A DNA stretch of 64,000 bases from Trissonchulus latispiculum (taxonomy: Eukaryota > Nematoda > Enoplea > Enoplida > Ironidae), in assembly GCA_030248195.1 (NCBI GenBank), contig JASAND010023014.1, positions 38,299-102,298 on the forward strand. The letters are read 5' to 3'. This document shows positions 44,771-55,510 of the stretch, piece after piece. Numbering within the stretch: position 1 is the stretch's first letter; every line of letters starts with the position of its first letter. The notes beneath the pieces are model-generated. The model was not told where the DNA came from and searched no databases. It saw only the letters and a program-made list of their open reading frames with translations. The translations under genes were made by a program, and so were the position numbers.

Positions 44771-44946
44771 CGGGATAAAATTTACAGAACTCTCCTTGGA
44801 AACTATAACTCGAACAAATCGCAACTAGACATGTTGACTTTCTGTCACTTTCTCGTCAATATATTTTCGTGTAAGTTCCTCATTCACTGATTTTCCTTGA
44901 AAGTGAGCAGCGTAATTCAGGTTCCAAAAACAAACATAAACACAAA

Positions 44947-45153
44947 GTATACCTGCCCATTCCTATCGTGCGGTAGGTATAAAGCATGTAGAATAATTCT
45001 CGAGCTATCAGTAATATAGGTAACGCAAAATAAGTAAATATACTTTCAAAGAAAAATGTTTAGTAGTTTAATTATGGCTGCACTTTGAGATACGATCCTA
45101 TACCTGTTGCGGTGGTTGTTTTGCGATAATGTTGATAATGTTTAGGCTGTCCT
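44947..45153 (+). repeat. Direct repeat, right copy
   Basis: Partner of 43877-44085. Together they make an about 1.07-kb spacing with the ORF in the interval, consistent with a tandem duplication or a small repeat-flanked cassette. Confidence 0.8.
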
Positions 45154-45239
45154 GCATACGTTTGCAATTTAATACTATATTTCAATTGTAAAATTCTGTC
45201 GTTTTGAACACAACATTATGTCCTTGATTAAAAAGTAGA

Positions 45240-45470
45240 AATTAAAACATATATTTATAGATAGATTCGATACACTGCTGAGTGGTTGTCCAGTTAATGT
45301 GTGCATGCCGCTTGTTAGGAACGGTTTGCTACATTCTTCACTATGTTAATGGCCAATTCTCAACTGCCGGAAATTACAGAAACCTATGTCCAGCAAGTCT
45401 ACAGATATGGAGCGGAAGCAATTGGTGTGTTTGTGAATCTTCGGAAAATTTGGACCTGATTTCCGGTTCT
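45240..45470 (+). pseudogene. Gene fragment G, copy 1
   Basis: One frame reads ERFATFFTMLMANSQLPEIT then ETYVQQVYRYGAEAIGVF and matches the frame at 52110-52290 (ALKENSELSEVKDPDLRQIF, RYEAETVRVF). Both are preceded by an ATTTATAGAT block that also occurs at 27795 and 59428. Stops flank the frame upstream. Family unknown. 45480-45820 has no further support. Confidence 0.45.
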
Positions 45471-45821
45471 ATTAAAAGACAAAGCTTGCTAAGCTGTCCT
45501 CTCAGTGGCATGTAGGTATGCGAGTTCTATTGCTGACAAATGTTCTGTTGATGGTGTCTGTCCTACTATGCTCCCAGCATCGAAACCGCTCACCCATTCT
45601 ACTAAATTCGACAGTAACTTGTCTCGGTTCTAAACTAGCCGAACACTAGGTCGAACAGCTTGCACTGATTGAGCCATGAAGGTTAAACTAACTTGAAGAC
45701 CTTTTCCAGTTGTAAAACCTATGTCATTAACCGCGCGCTGTTTCGCGCCACGACAACAGACACCTTAAACTACCTCTGATTCGTTAAGGCTTTAGTAAAC
45801 ACAGTGGGGAAGAACTGACTT

Positions 45822-46493
45822 CAAGGGGGACCATCGTGAAAAACTTGTATATCAAGTATTTCGCTCATTTTCACATATATGTCGTACATTTCAAGTTTAA
45901 ATTTCGCGTTGTTTCGGTCAGTTCTCCGTAAGTTACGAGCCATTCATTGAGTATAATTTTAACATCAGCGTAGACGAGGGTGCTGCAGCAAACTCAAGCA
46001 AGTTTTTACATACTAACGTCAACTGTTTCACCTGATTTAGTCATCTTTATCTATCTACCCTGCAGTTTGAATTTTTAATTAGGCCTTTGAATTGGAGAAG
46101 TTTGCAATTCTTTCCAAGGACCCTACTTCTTAGCTACGAGAAACGGTAGAATTTGACGATTTCCAGCTGTTTACTTCAACTAAAATGTTTTAAAAAGTTT
46201 ATCAAAGTTCAACTTCAATGGTAGCGCAGTTCATGATCATAGCTATAACCTAATTACAAAATTAGACAAATTCATGACCGTTCATTGAGAGAGGTTTTTG
46301 GCGCAATAATAAATTACCACTTTTTTGTTTCCTGTGTTGAACCAAACGGACCTCAACTTTGAGGTGAAATTACTCAACAACCGTAAAACGATACAACATT
46401 AACTTTAAAACTCCTGAGAATATTCCACTCAAGGATTTTCTACTTACATATAAAAATGAGCGAAATCGGAGATCTGCAAAAGTGGACCCCCCT
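45822..46493. mobile_element. Diverged relative of the TTAA-bounded element
   Basis: CAAGGGGGACC at the left with TTTCGCTCATTTTCACATAT, and ATGAGCGAAATCGGAGAT with AGTGGACCCCCCTA at the right, mirror the ends of 8112-9330. TTAA borders are mutated. 46500-47200 has no supported feature apart from a foldback scrap at 47167-47206. Confidence 0.55.
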
Positions 46494-47209
46494 ATGACTA
46501 CTCATTATTACTCTTTAAGTGACACGCTGCTAGACAGGTTGAAGATAGTCTGCGGAAGGAAAAGGGGAGATCTTCATAATGACCTTTGCATTTCTCTCTC
46601 CATAGATTTTGCATCTTTAATATTAAAAGTCTAGGAAGTTAACAAACTTCATAAAAAGCAGCATCCTAAAATGCTTCTTATTAACGTAAAACTGAGCCTA
46701 AATGATTCTGATAACGAAAATCTGCAGTGGAAAATGTTTCAGGTTCTTTTTAGAACTCCCACAAAAATTCATTTTTGATGAAAATTTAATTTCGATTGAG
46801 CTTTAAGCAAGAAAATGATTTTTAAATTGAACTCCGTGAAAGCAAGAACAGCAGTTGCTTGTAAAAAGAGTGTAATCCTGTGTAAGAACAATTATTAAGT
46901 CAGTTCCTTCCCGCAAAATGTACAAAAGCCACCAATTTATAGCACCAATACAGCAAGTACCTCTCTTTCCCTAATAATGTGCAGCCTATGTTACGGTGAG
47001 CGAAAATGGTTAATTTAATTTAGTGTGGCCATTAAGGTGGTCACTGGTCACCATCCACTGGAGGACAAGGCGGAAATTCCTCCATCGGTGATGTTGCCCA
47101 AAAATTGATTCCAGAACACTAATTTTTAAACATTTTCCGGACTAGACGCTGCTTTTCGTTTACTGCCTGATAACTAAGAGTATGACACTCTTAGTTATTA
47201 TGTAGTACT

Positions 47210-47935
47210 ATGAAATGAATGCACTCCTGCCAAAACTGCGCAACTATACCGCACACCAATGCATAGGAAAACCTGCTGCAGCCATCGCAGAATTATTCCT
47301 GCAAAAATAAAAATAAAAACTCTGGGTTAGATCGATACCTTGCTATTACTAAATTTGAATCCAGTCAGCCATCTAAGATTATTCCATTCAGTTTATGGAT
47401 TTGTCGTAAAAAGAACAATGCTCTCGTTCGTAGAACAGTTCACTGCGAACTGCAACGCTGCATTTAATGTATTCCTGAATGTCTCGCAGAAATTCGAAAC
47501 AGACGTTGACAACAATGACTTGGACTTTATCATAGTACTGTCTACTTTACTTCCTTACCAAAGACTGATAAGCGAATTGTTAACGATTCGAAGAAAGTCT
47601 GCCAACCAAGTCGCTAAATTCTGCCACCAGATCTCACGTGGATACTGAATTATCATTGGTTTCTAACATTGAATTTGTCAGTGTAATCTCGTGTTATGGA
47701 AAGATAGACATTATGACTTTGATATCAGGAAAGAACTGAACACCATGCAACTGTACTCTTAAGGGCCCTTGGCTGTTCGACTCAGTGAAATGAGCAAAAA
47801 GACGAAAAGAGGTCATAAAAGTTTTAATATCTGCTACTAATATATACCTGATGCTACTCCTGAGTCCTGACAAGCCCGGTTTCTCTTCAAGGTATTTTAT
47901 TACATTAACTACATCATGAGTTTGGTGCAAAGTAA
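47210..47935 (+). pseudogene. Family F relic 4
   Basis: 5' flank (GCACACCAATGCATAGGAAA), then ATG 47419 opens MLSFVEQFTANCNAAFNVFL, NVSQKFETDVDNNDLDFIIV and LSTLLPYQRLISELLTIRRK, ending in TGA at 47648. Downstream bases still match other copies, then jump to a scrap of the C-terminal half (CCTGACAAGCC), so the middle is deleted. Best preserved N-terminal part of the family. No motif recognised. Confidence 0.6.
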
Positions 47936-48076
47936 GAAATAAACGGTTTTAAAAACTCAACAGTTGAAAACGGTACAGTAATGTACAATTTTTGACATTT
48001 TTGACATTTTTACATTTTTGTACAATGTTCAATTGTGTATGAAAATGTCATATTGTCAATTGTCATCAACTGAAAT

Positions 48077-48125
48077 AGGGATGGGCAGTGGTGCGGTTTT
48101 ACCGCGGTTACCGAGGAGGTTTAAT
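48077..48125. mobile_element. Possible solo hAT-like end
   Basis: TAGGGATGGGCAGTGG then GTTTTACCGCGGTTACCG resembles a hAT terminus with a small palindromic subterminal motif. No partner end found. Confidence 0.3.
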
Positions 48126-48129
48126 GAAA

Positions 48130-48480
48130 TGTCATATAAGCGCCGATCGAAAAGTTGTAAATTTACCAATCTCCACTAAATTAGACAAACGGATTTCATC
48201 GTTCCTTCGGACTAAATTTTTGAGCTCTAATTTCAGACTTTCTGAGCTGCAGATATTTGGCATATCAAGTTTTAAAAATTTTGAGTGACGGGTAGTAAAC
48301 AATACAAAGCGGTCTAAAAGGAATATTCGCAAATTCTTTGCGAACGCGAGAAATGATCCATGAATATAAGTCAATGTAACCCAGCAAATGGCTGATATTT
48401 AAATTTTTTTAAATAGTCACAACAGAAGCCAGCTTGTATAAAAGAATGTATCATTATGTGACATCAATAAATATTCTCTA
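48130..48480 (+). repeat. 3' flank of family F (matches 51560-51850)
   Basis: Shared words: AATTCTTTG.GAACG, GAAATGATCCATG, TCAATGTAACCCA, GGCTGATAT. It marks the downstream edge of the repeated family F unit. Confidence 0.65.
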
Positions 48481-48826
48481 ACTGATATCATCGTATCCTC
48501 CGGGATCCGTGGACTTGTGGCTGTTTTGACTGTATCTGTCCTATCAATAAATATTGTAATATCATTTTTTATTACTTATTATCATCAAAAGCGACCGGTT
48601 CAACTGATAGAATGCTTAAGCTAAGCACCGGTTAGCGCATAACGAGAGCCTTCAGCAGTGCTAATTACCATGTGCTCTGCAGTGAATGTGGAGTAAGAAT
48701 ATCATGGATTAGATGCACATTGCGTGGGTGTTTGACGGCAGCAACAAAAAATAATTTCAACTATTATGAGTTTATTTGTGGCCTCTCCAAAATGGTTGTG
48801 ACGTTGATCTCCTGTCAAGTGACATC

Positions 48827-49031
48827 ATGATCTGTTCGCTAACGGCTGACCCATCACAAATTGGACCCATTACTTCAAAAAATTCGCACGATTACAAGGC
48901 CTCTTCTGTGGTCTTCAAGTCAAGTTGCATGTGGATACAGTATGTTAAACCAAGAGTGCATGATATAAGTATGCACCATTAGGCACACTCTCTGTTATCA
49001 GAGCAAAAACTATGCTCTGTTCGCCAACGGC
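48827..49031. mobile_element. Two CAAGAG foldback fragments
   Basis: 48827-48895 is an interior piece (CTGTTCGCTAACGGCTGACC, CATTACTTCAAAAAATTCGC) and 48954-49031 a left terminus (CAAGAGTGCATGATATAAG to CTCTGTTCGCCAACGG). Neither has its partner arm. Confidence 0.65.
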
Positions 49032-49825
49032 AGCCTAAGGCCAAAAACCAAAACTTTCTTATCCTTTGGCCTCGAAATACGGGACTGGTCCCAGAATATT
49101 AAAGAGCACGGAGATAAGTTATTTTAGCTGTTTAGTTATGTTTTAGCTGTTTACGTAAGGGATTAGAGCCGTATGAGTCAAAAATACCCTAAAGGAAACC
49201 TGCGCCTTGCACTCCAGCTCAAACTGCCCAACTATAGCGCACAACAATGCATAGGAAAACACTCGCTGCGGCAGGTTCAGTCTTATTTATTCAAAAATAA
49301 AAACTATAAAACTCTATTTCCAAAAATTCAAAACTCTAGCTTAGATCCTACCCCTTGCTGTTATTGGAGTTGAGTCTTGTCAACTATCGAAGACCATTCC
49401 ATGCTGTTACTAGATTTCCTGTAAAAGAACAACTGCTCTGTTCTGAGAACAGTCCACTGTGAGCTGCAACGATACATTTAGGTAATGGATTGTGTCCTGT
49501 TATGAATAGCTTGCTATAAACGTTAGAAAACAGGAACTTGGAATAAATTTGGACTTTTCCTGTGCGCCCCATTCCAGGTGGTCTTGCACCGGTTAATAGC
49601 AGTGTCAGCTCAAACAGTTATTGACTTTGACTTGATCATCCAACTTGCTAATTTGCCTACTTACTGATAAGCGAATTTTTAACGATTGCAAGAACAACTG
49701 CCAAGCAGGTCGCTAAATTTTTCCACAGATTCTCACGTAGATCACTGGTTCCGATATTGAACTTGTTAGTGTAAACGCGAATTATGAAAAGATAAACACT
49801 GTTCCTTTGACAACAGCAAGAGTAC

Positions 49826-49837
49826 ATAACAGGAAGC
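49826..49837. mobile_element. 12-bp CAAGAG terminus relic
   Basis: CAAGAGTACATA sits between ACAACAG and ACAGGAAG, where the paralogue at 54487 reads ATAACCGGAAG. It looks like what remains after most of an element was lost. Confidence 0.5.
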
Positions 49838-49881
49838 AGCGAAACCCCCATAACTGTTTTGTTAATGTCCCTCAGTACTAC

Positions 49882-50445
49882 CAAGAGTGCTTAGTAGAAT
49901 AAGAGTGTATGAAACTCTTACACCACCATGTACTGAACACGTTTGACATGTTCGGTGCGTTAACTCGCACCCGCCTCCGAAAGTCTCTGGTGTCTCACCT
50001 AACACCAATTACACGCTTTCATAACTTTAATTAGGTTAATGGAAGTAAAAAATTCGACAACTTTGTGGCATTTTTTCTGCTCTCTCCAATAATATACAAA
50101 TTAGTGGGATTACATTCCTACGAATTATTGTTTTGTGTAACGTTTATACATTGGAAAGCGCAGTCAAAATGCTGCAAAGTTGTCGAATTAGTTTTTTAAT
50201 TGCATTAACCTAAATAAAGCTATAATTAAATAATAAAAATAACGACTAAAAGTCTACCGTAATCCTAAGCCAATAACAGAATCAGTTAGCAGACACACAC
50301 ATATGTGAAAGCATGTAACCAGTGTTAGGTGAGATTCCCAGAGACTTTCAGGGGCGGATCCCGAGTTAATGAACCGAACACGTCAAGCATGCTCAGTACA
50401 CAGTAGTGTAAGAGTTTCATACTTTGCTTCAATAATGCACTCTTG
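49882..50445. mobile_element. CAAGAGTGC element k, 7-bp TSD gtactac
   Basis: CAAGAGTGCTTAGTAG and AATAATGCACTCTTG ends, gtactac on both flanks. The interior is unlike the b/c/d group: inverted GTGTCTCACCTAACACC / GGTGTTAGGTGAG-like arms and a central inverted pair with AATTCGACAACTTTG / CAAAGTTGTCGAATT. Same ends and same duplication length imply the same transposase. 564 bases. Confidence 0.85.
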
Positions 50446-51152
50446 GTACTACTAATTATTTAGCTCGTCGACTAAGTGAAAGGAACGAAAGACGAAAAAT
50501 AGTTGAGGACGTAAGTTTTTGAAACCAGCTATAAATAGTCACGACCAAGTACCTGATGCTAGTAATGTGTGGAGCCTTATGCAAGGCTTATTTTCCGGTT
50601 TCTATTTAACGGTAATGACTATGTACGATGACGTGTGTGTAATATGTGTAATAATGTGTGTAATAAACCATGGTGAATCAGAACAGTCAGAAGAAGTCTT
50701 TTTAACTTAATGTCAACAGAAGAACGCGGAACTGCAGTATTAATGGGATTGATCGCTAGCGATGACATGTTCGAAGTGTGATCAAATTTCTCATGCTATG
50801 GAACTTATAACAAATCCAATGTGTTGAAAGCAGTAATCAACTGCTTTTGTATAAATACGCAAGAAAACGATGTCATTTTGCATCAAGCATTCATTTAAAC
50901 TTGCTGATCAAATGATGATGATAGTGATTCTGGTCAAATGATCTAAACATAGCTTGCTGGTTAAAGGATACAACATTCATCTATAAAACTTGTTGGTCAT
51001 ATGATACATTAAATTCAAAAGAAAATGTTTAGTCCTGACAAGCCTCCATTTCTGATTCAAGATATTTCCCTGCGGTTTCACAGTGTTGCGTTTGCAATGA
51101 CTGTTAACGCGGATTTCAAAATTTGCTGTTTTAATGTTGGACTATGTTTGAT

Positions 51153-51517
51153 CAAGAGTACATAATACATAAGAGTATGACAAGCGCCACAGTCTATGCA
51201 GTCATGCCAAAACTATGCTATGTTCGCTATCGGCTTACCCCCTCCCCCTCTCACTCCGCCCCTATATGGGTACGGGGTCCAAACGGGGGTACGCTCATTC
51301 GCTCTATGTTTATATGCTTACGCTCGAAAACACAAGCCGTGCGTAAGTGTAATTTGTGTCTTTTTCGAACTTTAGAACACAAACATAGCGGGCAAATTAA
51401 CTTTGTTCACTGGGGTCCAATTTGTGGAGGGGGTAGGCTGTTAGCGAACAGAATATAGTTTGTACTCTAATAAGAGAGAGCTTTCCAGTTGTCACACTCT
51501 TATATTAGGTACTCTTG
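51153..51517. mobile_element. CAAGAG foldback element f, 7-bp TSD gtttgat
   Basis: CAAGAGTACATAATACATAAG and CTTATATTAGGTACTCTTG ends with gtttgat on both sides. It interrupts relic F5 at the place where other copies read through (CAATATCTAATTGAC). 365 bases. Confidence 0.88.
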
Positions 51518-52109
51518 GTTTGATTGACAACAAAGCTGAACTCACAATAAAACAGAACTGCTCCCATTTTTTGGAAACCGGCTTCCCACACTTCGGCCAC
51601 ATAAAAAGTTGCCGACATTTTGCATTTTAAACTTTATAATGTTGAGTGAGGTGGAACGAACAAACGGAACGAAAATATTTAAAAGGAGTATTCGTAAATT
51701 CTTTGTGAACGAAGAAATGATCCATGTATATAATTCAATGTAACCCACCAAACGGCTGATATCTAAATTTTTAAGTATGCCCAACAGCTGCCAGTTTGCT
51801 TAAAAGAATGTTTCATTATTTTGTGTGATGTGATGTAACTATGATGTGACAAATATAGCGCTATTTTCGTTTCAGCAGGACGGAAGGAACAAAGGATTTT
51901 AAGGCTGTTACATCGTTGTTTTTTTCTATCGACTGTACCTATTTAATAAAATGAAGATTACAAATTACTGACATTTTAAGTTTTGTAGCTTCCATCCTAA
52001 ACAATTCGATGTTTGATGGTTCGTCGTTTCTGAACTCATGTCCTTGATTGTTACATTGTTAAAGGTTAACAAGTTAAATTATTTATAGATCTAATTCACT
52101 GCTATAATA

Positions 52110-52290
52110 TTCGTCCAAAGTTTTGCATCCCAACGTATGCAGCTTCGTTGAAGGATATGACAGCTTTTCAACAGCTTTAAAGGAGAATTCAGAACTTTCC
52201 GAAGTAAAAGATCCTGATCTCAGGCAAATCTTCAGATACGAAGCCGAAACAGTTAGGGTTTTTTATCCGTACTCAAATTGAAAATTTAGA
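52110..52290 (+). pseudogene. Gene fragment G, copy 2
   Basis: Open frame SSKVLHPNVCSFVEGYDSFS, TALKENSELSEVKDPDLRQI, FRYEAETVRVFYPYSN then TGA. Homologous to 45240-45470. It may be an exon; a donor is not obvious. Confidence 0.45.
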
Positions 52291-52495
52291 CCATTTGACT
52301 TAGATAAGTGTATCGAAAGTTATTATTCAAGATATAAAATCTTAATTTTACCCGCCAAAGTGGCTAAGTATATAATTCCTCTTTCTTACGTGGGACAAAA
52401 TTTCAATCCCGTCCCACTCATTAACATTGCCACTACCATACACACCTCTAAAACCCAGTCTCTATTTTGTTCACTGACATTATATCTTGATATAT

Positions 52496-52750
52496 ATGGA
52501 TTCAATCTCAAATTTGAGATCGTATTTGGCAAATGAACTGCATGTTCTATTATCGGACAAAGAACAATGGGTTAGACTGGGCGACAATCTGCTCTGCGAA
52601 TGGGCCACTGCGATAAATTTGAACAAGCATCTGTTACTGTTATTATTGCAGGAATTTTCAGTTCCTCCAGGGAATCTGTATCTCATTGGGCAATATCTGG
52701 CCGCACTTGGTGAAGAATACAGGAAAATAAAACCATTCCAGTCCGGTTAA
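52496..52750 (+). CDS. Small ORF, possible death-fold-like domain
   Basis: ATG 52496 to TAA 52750, 84 residues: MDSISNLRSYLANELHVLLS, DKEQWVRLGDNLLCEWATAI, NLNKHLLLLLLQEFSVPPGN, LYLIGQYLAALGEEYRKIKP. It is amphipathic and helical throughout; W..LGDNLL and the late LIGQYLAALGEEY are reminiscent of the helices of a death-domain fold. This is a shape impression only. It could be an exon following fragment G. Confidence 0.35.
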   Translation: MDSISNLRSYLANELHVLLSDKEQWVRLGDNLLCEWATAINLNKHLLLLLLQEFSVPPGNLYLIGQYLAALGEEYRKIKPFQSG

Positions 52751-53338
52751 ATGTAAAGGATGTTAATGCTTCAAAGAAACTTGAAAAGGAATTATGACTA
52801 ATTATGACTGATTCAACTATTCCTGGCTGTGTCAACCCTGTTAACTGAACTTGGGAACATAATATCACCTACTTAACCGGAATGGATTTTGTTCTCCATC
52901 TGAGGGATTAAGCGTAGTTGGTGCTTAAGTAAGCGGTAAGTTAAGTGTGGTAAGTCAAGCGAACGCTACACTTTGTAATTGGTAAGATTTAAGCCTCCCG
53001 GTTATTTACTGAGACAATTACTCAGGCAGTCCCAGTTTTTAAGGCAGTTCCGGGAGGGAAAAAATGCAACCATCGTAAAGTACTCGAGTAGTACTACAAG
53101 TACCACCATACGTTTGGTTCAAATTAGGAACTTCACATTTTTGCACTTGGCGATAGTTACCGTGCGGTTGTTTTTTCTCGGTTTTACGTGCATTTTCTAG
53201 CCAAGTGCTGGAACGATGTGTGCATTTTGGCAACATTCCATAGGTCTCAATGAGTGCCTGACTAATGCTGAACACCTTGACAAAATAGTCTATATTAAAT
53301 TAAGAGTCTCTACGGCAGCAATGGGCATTTAATATTAT

Positions 53339-53681
53339 CAAGAGTACATAATAGAGAACAGTGTGACAGCTGGCAGGTTCTCTGTTATCAGCTGCAGGTG
53401 TATACATGCTATGTTCGCTAACGGCTGACCCCCCCACAAACGTGTATGCTCACTTCAAAGAAATTAGAACGCTATCTTTGCGTGTTAAAGCTCGCATTGA
53501 ACATTGAACCAACTGAGTAGTTGTGTTTTCGAGCTTCAGCATGCAAGCGTAGCGGCCGAATTTGTTTGAAGTGAACATACACGTTTGTGGGGGGTCAGCC
53601 GTTAGCGTGCAGAGCATGTACCTAAAGCTGATAACGGAGAAGCTGCCTGCTGTCGCACTCTTATATATTTATGTACTCTTG
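53339..53681. mobile_element. CAAGAG foldback element g, 7-bp TSD atattat
   Basis: CAAGAGTACATAATAGAG and TATTTATGTACTCTTG ends, atattat on both flanks. The arm words ACAAACGTGTATG and CATACACGTTTGTG replace the CAAATCAGACCC type of element c on both sides. 343 bases. 52760-53330 and 53690-53980 show nothing else supported. Confidence 0.88.
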
Positions 53682-53984
53682 ATATTATGAAAAACGAAAA
53701 TTTTATGTTCTCACTACAACAACCTCTGGTGATTATGAACTAGATCAGTTTAAATTATGTAAAATTTTCGAAAACGCAAATTTGAAAAATCAAAGGTCGC
53801 ACCAAAATTCAGTTTTGGTGAAAACTGCGTCAAAATCAAAACTCTTTCAAATTGAAAAAACTCGAACTGAAACAAATCAATTCATTTTTCGGGTGCAGAA
53901 AATCGAACTGAATCCAATCTGATGGTTTTTCAGAGGCGAAAATCTAACTGAATCAAATCAAAACTTTTGAGGGCGCATCAATGC

Positions 53985-55510
53985 GACCGTACTGCGCAAC
54001 TATAGCGCACAACAATTGATTAGAAAACTGTGCTGCGGCCAGAGCAGCCTCATTTGTTCTTGCAAAAAGCAAAAGCCCTAGTTTAGATCCCATCCCTTGC
54101 TATTAAAGTTGAGTTTAGTCTACTACAAGATCACTCCATGCAGTTTGTGCCTTAAAATGAACAAAGATGCCGTTACAAAGTTCGTGGAATAGTTCACTTC
54201 AATTGTAACGCCGCATTCAATGTATTGTGTCAAGACTCCATAAATGGTTCCCAGAAATTCGAAACGAACATGGAAAACAGCGATTTGGACTTGATCATTG
54301 AACTTGCTACCTTTCTTACTTATCAAAGACTAATAACCGAATTGTTGACGATTGCAAGGACAACGGCCAGGTCGCTAAATTTTGCCACCGAATCTCAAGT
54401 GAATGCCAAAGTATCATTGGTTACTAATATTGAACTTGTTACCATAAACTCGATGTATGGAAAGATAGACATTGTGCACTTGATAACCGGAAGCAGCGAA
54501 GCCCAAACAACAGTACTGCTAAAGTCCCTCAGCACTGCAAATTATTTGGCAACTCGACTGAGCCAAATGAGTTAAAGGCAAAAAGTGATAGATATCTTAA
54601 AAAGTTTTGAAAACAGCTATAAGTAATTACAATAATGTGCCTGATGCTATGGATTTGGGGAGCTCAAAGCAGGGTTTATTTTCGGGATTTTATTTAACGG
54701 TGGTAACTATATATTTTTGGAAAATCATCGAATCAGAAACGGGATTTGACTCAATGTCAACAGAACAACTGGGAACTGCAGTGCTGACAATGATCTCCAG
54801 CGACGACATATTAAAAATCTGTTCAAGTTTCCCCTACTGCGGAACGTGTAACGAACGTCCTGAAAACAGGTAATTTATTAATTCTGTACAATCAAAAGCA
54901 CGAAGAGATTTTCGCATCAAACATTCATTTGAAAGAACTGGCTGGCAAAATGAAACACCAAATTGAAACAACAGATTTAGCCTTGACAAACCACTTTTTC
55001 TGATTCAGAATATTTCCCCGCTGAATTTCCGTGCTGCGTCTGTACTGACTGTGAACGCGGACTGTAAAACCTGCCTTTCAATGTGGATCAATATCTAATT
55101 GATCAGCAAAGCCGTCCTCCCGATAAAAGAAAACTGCTATTTATTCTTGGAGAAAAAGTCCCCACATGGCGACTACATCAAATGGTTGGTGCAAAGCCAA
55201 ACCTGTGACGAGTCATGTTCTAATCTCGTCACAGTTTCCAATATAACGGAGACTACTGAGAAAAAAGAAAATTCGCAAATCGCTTCCACTCACTTTTAAT
55301 GGGGAAAGTTTGGCAGCGAATGAGTGGCGCTCTCCTATCAGAAGAAGACAGCTGTACAAAAGACATCGCAGCAGAAATATTAGCCCAGTATGCAAAACCC
55401 CCTATTCCGCTGTTTGCGATTTCTGGGGAAAGTGAAGCAATTCTTTCCAACAAAAGGTTAAAGCAGTGGACCTTAGCGCAGAAGTTTTGCATGCGTCTAC
55501 TCGTTTAAAA
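53985..55510 (+). pseudogene. Family F relic 6, most complete copy
   Basis: 5' flank (CAACTATAGCGCACAACAAT), then N-terminal and C-terminal halves in natural order. A long frame at 54270-54575 reads NSDLDLIIELATFLTYQRLI, TELLTIARTTARSLNFATES and IVHLITGSSEAQTTVLLKSL. The next (54607-54873) reads FWKIIESETGFDSMSTEQLG and TMISSDDILKICSSF. The third (to 55299) has KAVLPIKENCYLFLEKKSPH and CDESCSNLVTV. A TAG replaces CAG at 54190-54192 and at least two frameshifts separate the frames, so it is inactive as it stands, unless introns remove the breaks. The family is unrecognised; a loose likeness of the middle part to BACK-type helices was not strong enough to use. Confidence 0.6.
55299..55508 (+). 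CDS. Downstream family F ORF2, copy 2
   Basis: Its ATG overlaps the preceding TAA (TAATG at 55297-55301). 69 residues: MGKVWQRMSGALLSEEDSCT, KDIAAEILAQYAKPPIPLFA, ISGESEAILSNKRLKQ. Paralogue of 22874-23062, with a five-residue deletion near residue 14. Same uncertainty as there. Confidence 0.4.
   Translation: MGKVWQRMSGALLSEEDSCTKDIAAEILAQYAKPPIPLFAISGESEAILSNKRLKQWTLAQKFCMRLLV

Larger units (their letters stand above)
49185..51620 (+). pseudogene. Family F relic 5, disrupted by foldback elements
   Basis: 5' flank CAACTATAGCGCACAACAAT, N-terminal part 49420-49830, C-terminal part 50470-51145 and 51518-51600. It is interrupted by the 49882-50445 element, by 51153-51517 and by a short CAAGAG scrap at 49826-49837. 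Several stops and deletions in addition. The aligned copy 53985-55510 shows the uninterrupted sequence at each place. Confidence 0.65.

Noticed and set aside
43877..45153. LTR retrotransposon
   Set aside because: Direct repeats lack TG..CA ends, no primer-binding site or polymerase is seen, and the interval holds only one small ORF.
54607..54873. BTB/BACK domain in family F
   Set aside because: Only a loose hydrophobic pattern around FDSMSTEQL; no BTB or Kelch sequence could be recognised.
53985..55510. Intact gene call for family F copy 6
   Set aside because: An in-frame TAG and at least two frameshifts relative to the other copies.
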